Shown here one piece after another: positions 43,697 to 52,445 of a DNA stretch of 64,000 nucleotides. The translations under genes and the position numbers were made by a program. The stretch comes from Gaetbulibacter_A aestuarii (GTDB lineage: Bacteria; Bacteroidota; Bacteroidia; Flavobacteriales; Flavobacteriaceae), in contig NZ_BAABAY010000001.1 in NCBI RefSeq assembly GCF_039537665.1, forward strand, positions 372,001-436,000. The letters run 5' to 3'. Numbering within the stretch: position 1 is the first letter of the stretch; each line of letters starts with the position of its first letter. The notes under the pieces are model-generated. The model did no database searches. It was not told where the DNA came from and saw only the letters and a list, made by a program, of their open reading frames with translations.

Positions 43697-45013
43697 ATGA
43701 AAAAAAATTTAATAATCACACTATTTCTCGCAGCCTTTACCTTGCTTCATGCGCAAACCGATACCAATACCGGAATAGGTACCAAAACACCTGAGAAGAA
43801 ACTTACTGTAGAATCAAGTGTTGCTGATGATGGATTTCTTCTGAATACTCCAAGTCCTTCCATTTGGTTAACAGACTTCAATGCCGCCACTAAATCTTGG
43901 AGACTTATGTCAGAAGCGTCTCTTGATGGCCTTCTTTTTCGTTCTAAAAACAATAACAATTCTACATGGACAGACAGATTATTTATTCAACGTAGTAATG
44001 GCAACGTAGGAATAGGAACAACAACTCCAGATAAAAAACTAACTATAATTGGAAATGGCATCTCAATGACTTCCACGAATCCTTCTATTTGGTTTTTCGA
44101 TTCGAGCACGGGCGATGCCAACAAAGCCTGGAGAATTGAAAATCAAGGTCAGGACGATGGGCTCCGGTTCTGGTCTCAAGAAGATACCGGAAATAATAAC
44201 AGAAATGTAAGATTATTTCTACAGCACAGTACAGGTAACGTAGGAATAGGTACTACTAGTCCAGAGGAGAGGTTAGATGTAGATGGGAATACTCAAGTTA
44301 GAGACAGTATATTTGTGGGAGATTATGCTCTTATTGGAACAAGTCTTATTGAGCAGGGGAGACTACGAGTAAATGGACGTTCCATATTTGAATCAAATAT
44401 AAGGGTCAAAGGCGATGCCATATTTGAAAATCAAATTTATGACTCCGAGATGAGAGCAGGTAATATAGGTGACGTTTTAATGAAAAACGCATCAAACAAC
44501 CCCGAATGGATGCCTGTGGTTCCTCAGGCTGTATTTGGGACATTTGTTTTCCACGGTGTTCAACATTTTAATTTATCATCAGCTTTTTTTACCGGTGCAA
44601 GTATTACTTTACCACCGGGCAAGTGGATCGTGCATACCGGTGTTAAGATTTATTTTATATATAAACTTGACGACGGGGCTGTTTGTAGAGATTGTGATAA
44701 TCCAAGGGCTTTTACCTTATATTTTTCATTTTCAGATACTGGTGGCACCATAGGAGAAAGAAACTACCCTGGCGATAGTGCTGATCTATTGGCGACTCCT
44801 AATAACATTATGGGGGGGCTTAACTACCCACGTGATACCAGTATGGCTCGGGGGATATCACTGATAGATAATGATTCTGGTAGTTCAAGAACGTATTATT
44901 TATGGCAGCACCTTGCCGATGATCACAACTTACTTGCTGAAGATAACCTTGGACAAGGACTTGGGTCAAATTTGACTGAAAATTATATTTATGCAACACC
45001 TTATACTGATTAG
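43697..45013 (+). CDS. Secreted tail-fibre-like protein with VGIGT motifs
   Basis: A 438-residue secreted protein: signal peptide MKKNLIITLFLAAFTLLHAQ, then three VGIGTxTPEKKLTV-type motifs (about residues 26, 101 and 180). Between them is an internal duplication: PSIWLTDFNAATKSWRLMSE and PSIWFFDSSTGDANKAWRIE, each followed by DGLLFRS / DGLRFWS and an RLFxQ strand. The motif style is that of flavobacterial and phage tail-fibre-like proteins and links it to the giant protein upstream. The C-terminal part (about 285-438; FGTFVFHGVQHFNLSSAFFT, LPPGKWIVHTGVKIYFIY) looks like a compact beta-sandwich, perhaps receptor-binding, but I cannot assign it. No type IX sorting domain is seen. It starts 136 bases after the giant gene and may be cotranscribed. 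Confidence 0.8.
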   Translation: MKKNLIITLFLAAFTLLHAQTDTNTGIGTKTPEKKLTVESSVADDGFLLNTPSPSIWLTDFNAATKSWRLMSEASLDGLLFRSKNNNNSTWTDRLFIQRSNGNVGIGTTTPDKKLTIIGNGISMTSTNPSIWFFDSSTGDANKAWRIENQGQDDGLRFWSQEDTGNNNRNVRLFLQHSTGNVGIGTTSPEERLDVDGNTQVRDSIFVGDYALIGTSLIEQGRLRVNGRSIFESNIRVKGDAIFENQIYDSEMRAGNIGDVLMKNASNNPEWMPVVPQAVFGTFVFHGVQHFNLSSAFFTGASITLPPGKWIVHTGVKIYFIYKLDDGAVCRDCDNPRAFTLYFSFSDTGGTIGERNYPGDSADLLATPNNIMGGLNYPRDTSMARGISLIDNDSGSSRTYYLWQHLADDHNLLAEDNLGQGLGSNLTENYIYATPYTD

Positions 45014-45247
45014 TGCAATGACATTCGGGAGCAATAAAAATCCTTGTTGATGAAAAATAACTCTTTATAACTTAAAATAACCGGATGACAATAATAAAGG
45101 AAAAAAATATATCAAGCGTTCAAAATAACACGGAAACAATTTAGTAAAATAAGTAGGAAAGAACTCCAAACGGAAAGCATTTTAAGAACCAGTGTCATCG
45201 AAGCCATGAGCTTCAAACATGACCTTCAAACGAATTAAAAATACAGG

Positions 45248-46462
45248 ATGAAAAAGACCCCAAATCTCATAATCTTTATCACGCTTTTGGTAACCACAGC
45301 CGGCATGGCGCAAACTACCAATTTAGGTTTAATAACCGTAAACGCGAATACAGAGATAAGCGTTTTAGACCATTTTGACAATAAAGATTCCGGCTCCTTT
45401 ATCAATAACGGGCAAGCCTATTTTTACGGCAACATGACGAATAACGGTGTGGTAGATTACAACACCCCCGAAAGTAGTGCTAGTCTCGTGGGATCTGCCC
45501 AACAAATAATATCAGGTTCAGAACCCTTTTACTTCCACGATCTCATCATCGCTAATAATTCCGGTTTAGAAAATGCCATAAACATGTCTGGAACCTTCCA
45601 TGTGGAACATGATATTGCTTTTAATAGTGGCATTTTAAATACTATTGATAATAACGGCACGCTGATTCTGGATGATAACGGAACCGTGAGTAATACCAGT
45701 GATTTTAGTTTTGTAGATGGCTTTATAACCAAACTGGGTAATGATGCCTTTACATTTCCTATTGGAGATAATGCTATGTATCGCTTTGCGGAAATTAGCG
45801 CACCCTCCGGAGTTAACTCCTTGTTTAACGGAAGATACGTTTATAAGGATACGGATAACCCCTACCCCTCGAATTTGAGAATAGGTAATATTGTTAAGGT
45901 TAATAATAGAGAATATTGGGTTTTTGAAACCCCTCTGGGCACTGAAAATGTAGATGTGACCTTATCCTGGAATGAATCATCTACACCGTATACCGTGTAT
46001 TCCAATCCGGACGGTATTCGCATGGCCCGATGGAACTTTGAAGAAGGCGCCTGGGAGGATGTAGGTGGCACAGTAGATACCCTAAACAAAACCATAACAG
46101 CAAACCAAACCATTGATGGTATAGCTGTATTTACCATCGCAGGTGCCGATTTAAATATCATACTTCCTGATGATGTGATTGTGTGGAATGCCGTATCTCC
46201 AAACAACGATGGCAAAAACGACTATTTATTTATAGAAAACATCGATTTACTACCTAATAACTCTTTAGAAATATTTAACCGTTGGGGTGCCCAGGTGTTT
46301 TCTACTACAAATTATGATAGTAACGGAAATGTATTTGAAGGCTTTGCAACCGGTAAAAAAGACACCCTATTACCTACAGGAACTTACTACTATATCCTTA
46401 AATACGATGGTACTAACGAACGCGTGGAAAAAGCAGGGTATTTATTTTTATCTACAGATTAA
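45248..46462 (+). CDS. Secreted protein with T9SS type B (gliding motility-associated) C-terminal sorting domain
   Basis: A 404-residue exported protein: signal peptide MKKTPNLIIFITLLVTTAGM (cleavage near MAQ), a beta-rich middle (about 25-300; ASLVGSAQQIISGSEPFYFH, then HDIAFNSGILNTIDNNGTLI) resembling proteins of flavobacterial cell-surface matrices, and a C-terminal CHU_C/type B sorting domain (about 312-404: VWNAVSPNNDGKNDYLFIEN, SLEIFNRWGAQVF, LLPTGTYYYILKYDG, KAGYLFLSTD). Type B domains direct cargo to the type IX translocon together with a dedicated PorP/SprF partner, which is the next gene 14 bases downstream. An AGG lies just upstream of the ATG. Confidence 0.92.
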   Translation: MKKTPNLIIFITLLVTTAGMAQTTNLGLITVNANTEISVLDHFDNKDSGSFINNGQAYFYGNMTNNGVVDYNTPESSASLVGSAQQIISGSEPFYFHDLIIANNSGLENAINMSGTFHVEHDIAFNSGILNTIDNNGTLILDDNGTVSNTSDFSFVDGFITKLGNDAFTFPIGDNAMYRFAEISAPSGVNSLFNGRYVYKDTDNPYPSNLRIGNIVKVNNREYWVFETPLGTENVDVTLSWNESSTPYTVYSNPDGIRMARWNFEEGAWEDVGGTVDTLNKTITANQTIDGIAVFTIAGADLNIILPDDVIVWNAVSPNNDGKNDYLFIENIDLLPNNSLEIFNRWGAQVFSTTNYDSNGNVFEGFATGKKDTLLPTGTYYYILKYDGTNERVEKAGYLFLSTD

Positions 46463-46476
46463 TACAAAGCAAAAGG

Positions 46477-47427
46477 ATGAGATATTTAAACAAACATATC
46501 ACAATAATATTAATAAACCTGTCTTTATTTTTTGGAGCTAAACCCCATGAAATCCTTGCGCAGCAAGACACTCAATACACCCAATACATGTATTCTGCCA
46601 ATATTATTAACCCTGCTTATGCCGGCTCCAGAGGTGTTACCAGTATCACAAGTCAATATCGTGCCCAATGGACCGGTATCGAAGGCGCACCACGTGCCAT
46701 AAACTTTAGCTCCTCCGGACCACTGGATTACCGTTATGAAAATATGGGTCTGGGTGCCACTATTATACACGAAACCATAGGACCTTCCGTGGAAACTGCC
46801 CTGGCAGGCGATTTCTCATACCAAATATATATTGATCGTTATACCTATTTAAACTTCGGAATAAAGGCTGGTCTAAAGCTTATTAACATAGATTACAATA
46901 AACTGGATATTTATAATGCCACCGATCCTACCTTCCAATTTAATGTAGAAAATCGCGTAAGCCCTATTGCCGGTGCGGGCGTTTATATTTACAGTGATCT
47001 GTGGTATGCAGGGATATCCGTACCAGATCTTTTAGCAACTAGGTATTTCGATAATAATTCCGTGTCTACAGCAAAAGAACGCGCTAATTTTTACGCTATG
47101 GGAGGGTATGTTTTTCAATTAAATCCCAATTTAAAATTTAAACCCACAGCCCTTGTAAAATACGTTTCAGGAGCACCTTTAGGTGTAGACTTCTCCGCAA
47201 ATTTTTTAATTAATGAAACCTTTACGCTGGGGGCTTCCTATAGATTTACCAATGCCTTTAGTGCTATTACAGGGTTCCAAATAAATAACAAACTGTTTAT
47301 AGGATATTCCTACGATATAGATACTACCGCAATCAGACAATATAACAGCGGATCTCATGGCGTATTCTTACGCCTCGATATTGGTACGAATAGAGATTTA
47401 AGATTCCTAACCCCCCGATTCTTTTAA
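46477..47427 (+). CDS. PorP/SprF-family type IX secretion outer-membrane protein
   Basis: A 316-residue outer-membrane beta-barrel of the PorP/SprF family. SprF-type proteins accompany individual type B cargo proteins and are needed for their surface delivery or attachment. The diagnostic N-terminal part after the signal peptide is present (QQDTQYTQYMYSANIINPAY, then AGSRGVTSITSQYRAQWTGI), followed by alternating hydrophobic strands (FTLGASYRFTNAFSAITGFQ, LFIGYSYDIDTTAIRQYNSG) and the closing strand with HGVFLRLDIG and a C-terminal Phe. It sits 14 bases after the type B cargo gene and six bases before the PD40-OmpA gene, a compact three-gene operon. Confidence 0.94.
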   Translation: MRYLNKHITIILINLSLFFGAKPHEILAQQDTQYTQYMYSANIINPAYAGSRGVTSITSQYRAQWTGIEGAPRAINFSSSGPLDYRYENMGLGATIIHETIGPSVETALAGDFSYQIYIDRYTYLNFGIKAGLKLINIDYNKLDIYNATDPTFQFNVENRVSPIAGAGVYIYSDLWYAGISVPDLLATRYFDNNSVSTAKERANFYAMGGYVFQLNPNLKFKPTALVKYVSGAPLGVDFSANFLINETFTLGASYRFTNAFSAITGFQINNKLFIGYSYDIDTTAIRQYNSGSHGVFLRLDIGTNRDLRFLTPRFF

Positions 47428-47433
47428 TTATCA

Positions 47434-49644
47434 ATGAAAATGAAAAACTTTTGTAAAACGCAATGGAATCTTGGTTTTTTACTCGTGTTCTCTGCTATGG
47501 CTCTTGCTCAAAGTAAGGACAAACAAACAAAACCTGATAATGAAGCGTTTGAAAACTTAGAATATATTAATGCTATTGATATCTATACCCGAGTAGCTGA
47601 AAGAGGTGAAGGGGATGAAAAGTTAATCCACCGATTAGCTACTGCCAATTATTTTAATCGCGATTTTAAAGCCGCGGCTAAGTGGTACAATACTTATTAC
47701 AACATGCCCTCTGCGCGACCTAGTTTATTGGATAATTTTTATTATGGGCAAATCCTTAAAACTCAAAAAGAATACAAAAAAGCAGATAGCCTATTATTGA
47801 GCTATTATAATTATAAAGGTATACGCTATACAAGTCTCGCAAACCCGAAAGAAGATCCTATGGCTATTAATAATGATAGTGTTTTTGAACTAAGGCCCTA
47901 CAATTACAATACAAAACGGTCTGAATACCCCGCCTTTATAAAAAATAATGAACTTTATGTTGTAGGGTATGGTTTAAACAAGAAAAAAAGGGAAGGTTCT
48001 GCAGGTTTAACTTCAGACATCTATAAAGCAAGTGCGAATGGCGAATTTGTACACTTATCAGAATTTATAAATTCGGAATACAACGAAGGACCACTAGCCA
48101 TAACCAATGATGGAAAAACAATGTATTTCTCAAGAAACGCTTTCCTTAATGGTAGGATAGAACGAAACAAAAATAATATTGTAACCATTAATATTTACAT
48201 AGCGAAATTTAAACAGGGAAAATGGAAAGATGTCAAGGCATTTCCTTTTAATAGCATTGAATTCTCTGTAGGTCACCCCGCCCTAAGCAAAGATAACAAA
48301 ACCCTGTATTACGCCTCTAATATTCCGGGAGGTAAAGGCGGTACAGATATTTATTCGGTTTCAATTAAGGATGATGGCACTTTTGGGAAACCTAAAAATT
48401 TAGAAGCTATAAATACTATTGGCAACGAGATGTTCCCTTTTATAGATCCTTACGACGAGAGTTTATATTTTGCTTCCAATGGGCCGGAAAGTATTGGTGG
48501 TCTGGATGTTTTCATTTCCAAAAAAAATCCGGATAATGAATATAAAAGGAGCTATAATCTTGGGGAACAGATTAACACTACCTCTGATGATTTTTCGTTT
48601 ATGATCGGGGCAGATCGCATTGGATACTTTGCGTCGAATAAAAATTATGATAAAAGTATTGATGACATATACAGCTTCAAGGCCCTTAAGGATTTTGAAG
48701 TTATTCCATATATTAATTTCAAGGGTATTGCCAGAAACTTTGACACAGATGAACCCCTGGCTAATGTAAAATTAACGCTACACGACGCTAACGGAAACAT
48801 CGTTGCCTCCACCATAACCGATGACAATGGCTATTATGAGTTTGGCGAATTAGACGCCCGTAATGTAGCCTATGTAAGAGCTGAAAAAGACAACTTCCAG
48901 ACCTCTGAAAAAAACATAACCAAGGCCATGCGCAACGGTAAAGAACCTCTGGATATTCGATTGGTATACCTGGGAATAAGTGTTCCGGAAGAGATCGTTA
49001 TTACCGGTAAAATTCAGGATAATAAAACAGACGAGGTTTTAAAAAACGTAAGCGTAAAAGCTCTGGATATCGATGGTAATATTTTAGAAATGACCACTAC
49101 AAAATGGTATGGTTATTATACGTTAGAGAACCTTAAGTCTGATAAAGTAGCATTCTTAAAGATAGAAAAAGACGGTTATCAAACCGAGGAAGTACCTGTA
49201 AATATTAAAGATGTAGATGCCCAAGGAAATCTAAAAATAGATGTGAAAATGGTTAAGAATAATGTGCCTCTTGAACTAAACAATGATATTGCCGCAATTT
49301 TAAATCCCATTTATTTTGAATACGCCAAAAGTGACATACTCCCTGCTTCCAAAATTGAGCTTGATAAAGTTGTGGCAGTCCTAAATAAATTCAAATCCAT
49401 CAAGATCAGAATTGAATCCTACACTGATAGCAGGGGGAGGGATATCACCAATATAAAATTATCTCACGCTCGCGCTCGCTCTACATACGATTACCTCATT
49501 AGTAAAGGAATAAGCCCGGAACGATTGGAGTATTATGGTTTTGGAGAACTTGGTATCCTGAATCATTGTACAAACGGTGTGCCATGCACCGAAGCAGAAC
49601 ACAGGATAAACCGCAGATCCACCTTTAGGATTATAAAACTTTAA
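47434..49644 (+). CDS. OmpA-family protein with TPR-like, PD40 and carboxypeptidase-regulatory-like domains (PorE-like)
   Basis: A 736-residue periplasmic protein that probably tethers the type IX machinery to peptidoglycan, as PorE does. Order: signal peptide (MKMKNFCKTQWNLGFLLVFS), TPR-like helices (about 35-115; EYINAIDIYTRVAERGEGDE), a PD40/WD40-like propeller (about 150-430; repeated LSKDNKTLYYASNIPGGKGG and YDESLYFASNGPESIGGLDV blades), two carboxypeptidase-regulatory-like domains (about 435-510 and 525-605; LANVKLTLHDANGNIVASTI and LKNVSVKALDIDGNILEMTT), and a C-terminal OmpA domain (about 620-736; FEYAKSDILPASKIELDKVV, LSHARARSTYDYLISKGI, HRINRRSTF). The peptidoglycan-binding Asp and Arg of the OmpA domain appear conserved. 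Third gene of the module. Confidence 0.93.
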   Translation: MKMKNFCKTQWNLGFLLVFSAMALAQSKDKQTKPDNEAFENLEYINAIDIYTRVAERGEGDEKLIHRLATANYFNRDFKAAAKWYNTYYNMPSARPSLLDNFYYGQILKTQKEYKKADSLLLSYYNYKGIRYTSLANPKEDPMAINNDSVFELRPYNYNTKRSEYPAFIKNNELYVVGYGLNKKKREGSAGLTSDIYKASANGEFVHLSEFINSEYNEGPLAITNDGKTMYFSRNAFLNGRIERNKNNIVTINIYIAKFKQGKWKDVKAFPFNSIEFSVGHPALSKDNKTLYYASNIPGGKGGTDIYSVSIKDDGTFGKPKNLEAINTIGNEMFPFIDPYDESLYFASNGPESIGGLDVFISKKNPDNEYKRSYNLGEQINTTSDDFSFMIGADRIGYFASNKNYDKSIDDIYSFKALKDFEVIPYINFKGIARNFDTDEPLANVKLTLHDANGNIVASTITDDNGYYEFGELDARNVAYVRAEKDNFQTSEKNITKAMRNGKEPLDIRLVYLGISVPEEIVITGKIQDNKTDEVLKNVSVKALDIDGNILEMTTTKWYGYYTLENLKSDKVAFLKIEKDGYQTEEVPVNIKDVDAQGNLKIDVKMVKNNVPLELNNDIAAILNPIYFEYAKSDILPASKIELDKVVAVLNKFKSIKIRIESYTDSRGRDITNIKLSHARARSTYDYLISKGISPERLEYYGFGELGILNHCTNGVPCTEAEHRINRRSTFRIIKL

Positions 49645-49700
49645 ATAAAAACTATTATTAACCGGTATTTTTTAACCCTCATTAACAAAAACCATTAACC

Positions 49701-50381
49701 ATGAACCCACTACTAGCCCTACCTACCTTTGTTTTAACACATGTATTAATCCATGATTTCTTGCCTTTAAGGCTATTTACAAATTTTATAAAAATCCATC
49801 TTTTGGATTTTATATCGATACTTGCGATGGAGGGCACGACCTTCTTATTGGGAAATTTCATCTTTAAAATTTTGATTTTATCCAGCTTTGGATTGATGTG
49901 GATTTTATTTTGGCAAGTCTTGGTTAATAGTGAGTATAGTCAGAAAATAAGTATTTCGTGGAATTGGCATAAATTTTTTAAAACTAATGGCCATGGATTA
50001 ATCCAAAAAACACATTTGAGTAAAAGTAAATTGTATAAAATGCTTCTTTTACTTGTATTGGGTTTCCTCGGTGTATTTTTCTACTTTATAATATTTCGAA
50101 ACTATTCCATGCATATTAAACATCATTTAGTATTTCTGGTCTTAAACTTCCAGATTATTCCGGGGATGTATATCTTTTTGGAGAACAAGCAGGAATTAAT
50201 TTTTATCACGTATTTAGTTACTATTTCTATGTTCGGAATATTTATGATCCATAATGTAAAATCAAATCCCGAAAAAGCCAGTAGTTTAAGTAAAAATAAT
50301 ATTCATAGCGTTATTGGTTTTGATTGCAAATCCAACATTGTAGAGATTTCTAAGGATACCAAAATGATTATAAGTTGCTAA
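49701..50381 (+). CDS. Hypothetical multi-pass membrane protein
   Basis: A 226-residue frame with strong hydrophobic segments near residues 5-25, 45-75 (LILSSFGLMWILFWQVLV), 112-132 (LYKMLLLLVLGFLGVFFYFI), 140-160 and 166-186 (FITYLVTISMFGIFMIHN), plus a short soluble tail. No family is recognised. ATG start 56 bases after the OmpA-type gene on the same strand; it may be the distal gene of that operon or a lineage-specific orphan. The length and regular helix pattern favour a real gene. Confidence 0.55.
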   Translation: MNPLLALPTFVLTHVLIHDFLPLRLFTNFIKIHLLDFISILAMEGTTFLLGNFIFKILILSSFGLMWILFWQVLVNSEYSQKISISWNWHKFFKTNGHGLIQKTHLSKSKLYKMLLLLVLGFLGVFFYFIIFRNYSMHIKHHLVFLVLNFQIIPGMYIFLENKQELIFITYLVTISMFGIFMIHNVKSNPEKASSLSKNNIHSVIGFDCKSNIVEISKDTKMIISC

Positions 50382-50509
50382 AGGTATTTGATTTTAAAAC
50401 CAACAGAAAATAACGATGATAGCATTCCTCATAATGAAATCAGGCATCGCAGAACCAGAATAATTTCGCTTTAAGCTTCTTGTTATTTTTACATGAGGAT
50501 AATAAAAGC

Positions 50510-50517
50510 TAATTTTG
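50510..50517 (+). promoter_or_regulatory. Putative promoter -7 element for tsaC
   Basis: TAATTTTG matches TAnnTTTG, 16 bases before the tsaC ATG, with a TTTT at 50487-50490 exactly 19 bases upstream as a weak -33. An AGGAG at 50528-50532 is an unusually clear ribosome-binding site for this phylum. Confidence 0.45.
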
Positions 50518-50533
50518 CCATCATTTTAGGAGT

Positions 50534-51496
50534 ATGAGCATTATTTCAACCGATATCTCTCGGGCAAAAGCCATTTTGGAACAGAACGACCTTGTTGCTA
50601 TTCCCACGGAAACCGTTTATGGTCTGGCCGGAAATATTTTTAGTGAAAAAGCGATCAAGGCTATTTTTGAAACGAAAAAGCGGCCCTTTTTTAATCCGTT
50701 GATCGTTCATATTCCCAACATAGATTATTTAGAAAATGTGGCAGCCTATGTTCCCCCAAAAGCTAAGCAATTAGCTGAAGCATTTTGGCCGGGTTCGCTT
50801 ACGCTGGTATTACCAAAAAAGCCAAACATTCCGGATCTTATTACAGCCGGAAAAAATACGGTAGCAGTGCGTGTTCCAAAACATCCGCTCACATTAAAAC
50901 TTTTGGAATCACTCGATTTTCCTTTGGCTGCGCCTAGTGCCAATCCGTTTGGCAGTATCAGTCCGACTAGAGCGAAACACGTAGAGAATTATTTTAAAAA
51001 TGATATAAAAATGGTTCTGGATGGTGGTCCGTGCCAGCATGGTATTGAATCGACCATTGTTGGGTTTGAAGGTGACGACCCTGTGGTGTATCGCCTGGGT
51101 TCCATTGCATTAGAAGACCTTGAAGCCGTAGTAGGCACACTTCCTGTGATGAACAAAAAAGAACAAGCCCCGGAAGCACCGGGTATGTTGAATCGTCATT
51201 ATGCCCCGAAAACCCAAACGGTTTTAGTGGATTCTGTTTTAGATGAAATTAAAAAACATCCGGGAAAGAAGATTGGTGCTTTGGTTTATCAGTCGTCTGT
51301 TCCTGAAGATCTGATTGATTTTCAAATAGTATTGTCGAAAAACGGTAGTTTAAATGAAGCCGCAGCACAACTTTATGATGCTTTACATGCCATGGACACA
51401 CAGGAACTGGATGTCATTATCGCCGAACGTCTCCCCGATCATGGTTTGGGAAAATCTATCAACGACCGCTTGCAGCGCGCCACGGTAAACGCATAA
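50534..51496 (+). CDS. tsaC: L-threonylcarbamoyladenylate synthase, Sua5 type
   Basis: Makes threonylcarbamoyl-AMP from threonine, bicarbonate and ATP, the first step of the t6A37 modification of ANN-decoding tRNAs. The 320 residues contain the YrdC catalytic domain (about 1-200: LVAIPTETVYGLAGNIFS, ETKKRPFFNPLIVHI with the KxR motif, FPLAAPSANPFGSISPTRAK with the S-x-N motif, GPCQHGIESTIVGF) and the extra Sua5 C-terminal domain after the APGMLNRHYAPKTQTVLV linker. This is the longer Sua5 form, not the short TsaC of E. coli, so sua5 would be an equally good name. Single-gene unit with a terminator at its 3' end. Confidence 0.95.
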   Translation: MSIISTDISRAKAILEQNDLVAIPTETVYGLAGNIFSEKAIKAIFETKKRPFFNPLIVHIPNIDYLENVAAYVPPKAKQLAEAFWPGSLTLVLPKKPNIPDLITAGKNTVAVRVPKHPLTLKLLESLDFPLAAPSANPFGSISPTRAKHVENYFKNDIKMVLDGGPCQHGIESTIVGFEGDDPVVYRLGSIALEDLEAVVGTLPVMNKKEQAPEAPGMLNRHYAPKTQTVLVDSVLDEIKKHPGKKIGALVYQSSVPEDLIDFQIVLSKNGSLNEAAAQLYDALHAMDTQELDVIIAERLPDHGLGKSINDRLQRATVNA

Positions 51497-51531
51497 AAAA
51501 AGCAGAATTCCAAAATTGAAATTCTGCTTTT
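51497..51531. terminator. Bidirectional intrinsic terminator between tsaC and the DJ-1/PfpI gene
   Basis: Inverted repeat agcagaatt (51501-51509) / aattctgct (51520-51528), extended by A-run and T-run flanks, with a ten-base loop. It lies between convergent genes; the minus strand carries a seven-T run. Confidence 0.85.
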
Positions 51532-51557
51532 CCTATTCAGGTTAATGGGTTACAAAC

Positions 51558-52121
51558 TTAGGCAGTCTGCATCTCATGTTTACCTTCATAGACCTCTTCA
51601 ACTAACTTATCGCAAAATGCAGGTAAGTCTTTCGGACTTCTACTGGTCACTAATCCTTCGTCTACAACAACTTCTTCATCTACCCAGTAAGCCCCGGCAT
51701 TTTTGATATCCGTTTTAATGGAGTTGAACGAGGTAACTTTTCTTCCGCGCAACACATCGGCTTCAGCCAATAACCATGGGGCATGGCAAATAGCACCTAC
51801 AGGTTTACGCTTCTCAAAAAATGATTTCACGAAATTTACTGCTTTCGCATCGCGACGCAATAAATCGGGATTGATAACGCCACCCGGTAACATCAAAGCA
51901 TTATAATCGCTTTGTGTTACTTCATCTATTTGTTTATCAACTTTTATTGTTTCGGTACTCCAGTTACCGTCACTCCATCCGCGGATTTCTCCCCCATCGA
52001 TGGATACGATATGCACATCAGCACCTGCTTTTTCTAAAGCGCGCTTAGGTTCTCTTAATTCACTTTCCTCAAATCCATTGGTTGCTAAAATAGCAACAGT
52101 TTTTTTATTCAAATTCTCCAT
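51558..52121 (-). CDS. DJ-1/PfpI-family (general stress) protein
   Basis: A 187-residue protein of the type 1 glutamine amidotransferase-like DJ-1/PfpI superfamily, similar to YhbO/YraA stress proteins with reported deglycase or protease-like activity. The nucleophile elbow AICHAPWLL carries the reactive Cys (about residue 103); the acidic residue of GFEESEL and the His after the Cys complete the site; YNALMLPGGVINPDLLR and LVTSRSPKDLPAFCDKLVEE are typical. The frame extends upstream to a TTG at 52187, but the ATG at 52119-52121 (MENLNKKTVAILATNGFEES) places the first strand at the normal distance. Confidence 0.93.
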   Translation of the reverse strand: MENLNKKTVAILATNGFEESELREPKRALEKAGADVHIVSIDGGEIRGWSDGNWSTETIKVDKQIDEVTQSDYNALMLPGGVINPDLLRRDAKAVNFVKSFFEKRKPVGAICHAPWLLAEADVLRGRKVTSFNSIKTDIKNAGAYWVDEEVVVDEGLVTSRSPKDLPAFCDKLVEEVYEGKHEMQTA

Positions 52122-52347
52122 TTCGTAAATTTTTTTAATTAATATTTCGTTTGTATTTAATATAACATCTATATGTCGCGAAACCAAATAAAACAGTGGG
52201 TTTAACCTGAACTTAACACCTTTTGTTAAGAGGCCTTAAATCGTCGTTTTTGTCAAAAATGAGCAAAAGAATTTAACGCATTGAAAAATATGATTTTAGC
52301 ACGAAAAAAATCGTGCGTTTTATATCTAAAAATAATGTGTTTCACTA

Positions 52348-52378
52348 TTTGGTTATCAAATTTATAATCGTAAATTTG
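52348..52378 (+). promoter_or_regulatory. Promoter of rplM-rpsI
   Basis: TTTG (52348-52351), 19 bases, TAAATTTG (52371-52378): an exact match to the Bacteroidetes primary-sigma promoter. Transcription starting near 52384 gives a leader of about 60 bases before the GTG start of rplM. Confidence 0.75.
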
Positions 52379-52406
52379 CAAACTCTTTTTGGGAGAGGAA
52401 TGTTTA

Positions 52407-52428
52407 ACCTGCCTGTCGGCAGACAGGT
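52407..52428 (+). repeat. Near-palindromic GC-rich element in the rplM leader
   Basis: A 22-base element (cctgcctgtcggcagacagg plus one flanking base on each side) that can fold either as ctgcc/ggcag with a four-base loop or as cctgt/acagg with a six-base loop. It contrasts sharply with its AT-rich surroundings and lies between the promoter and the start codon of rplM. It resembles REP-like CCTGCC/GGCAGG palindromes that I recall from flavobacterial intergenic regions, but copy number cannot be judged from one window. Confidence 0.55.
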
Positions 52429-52445
52429 ATTAAAAAATAATAAGT

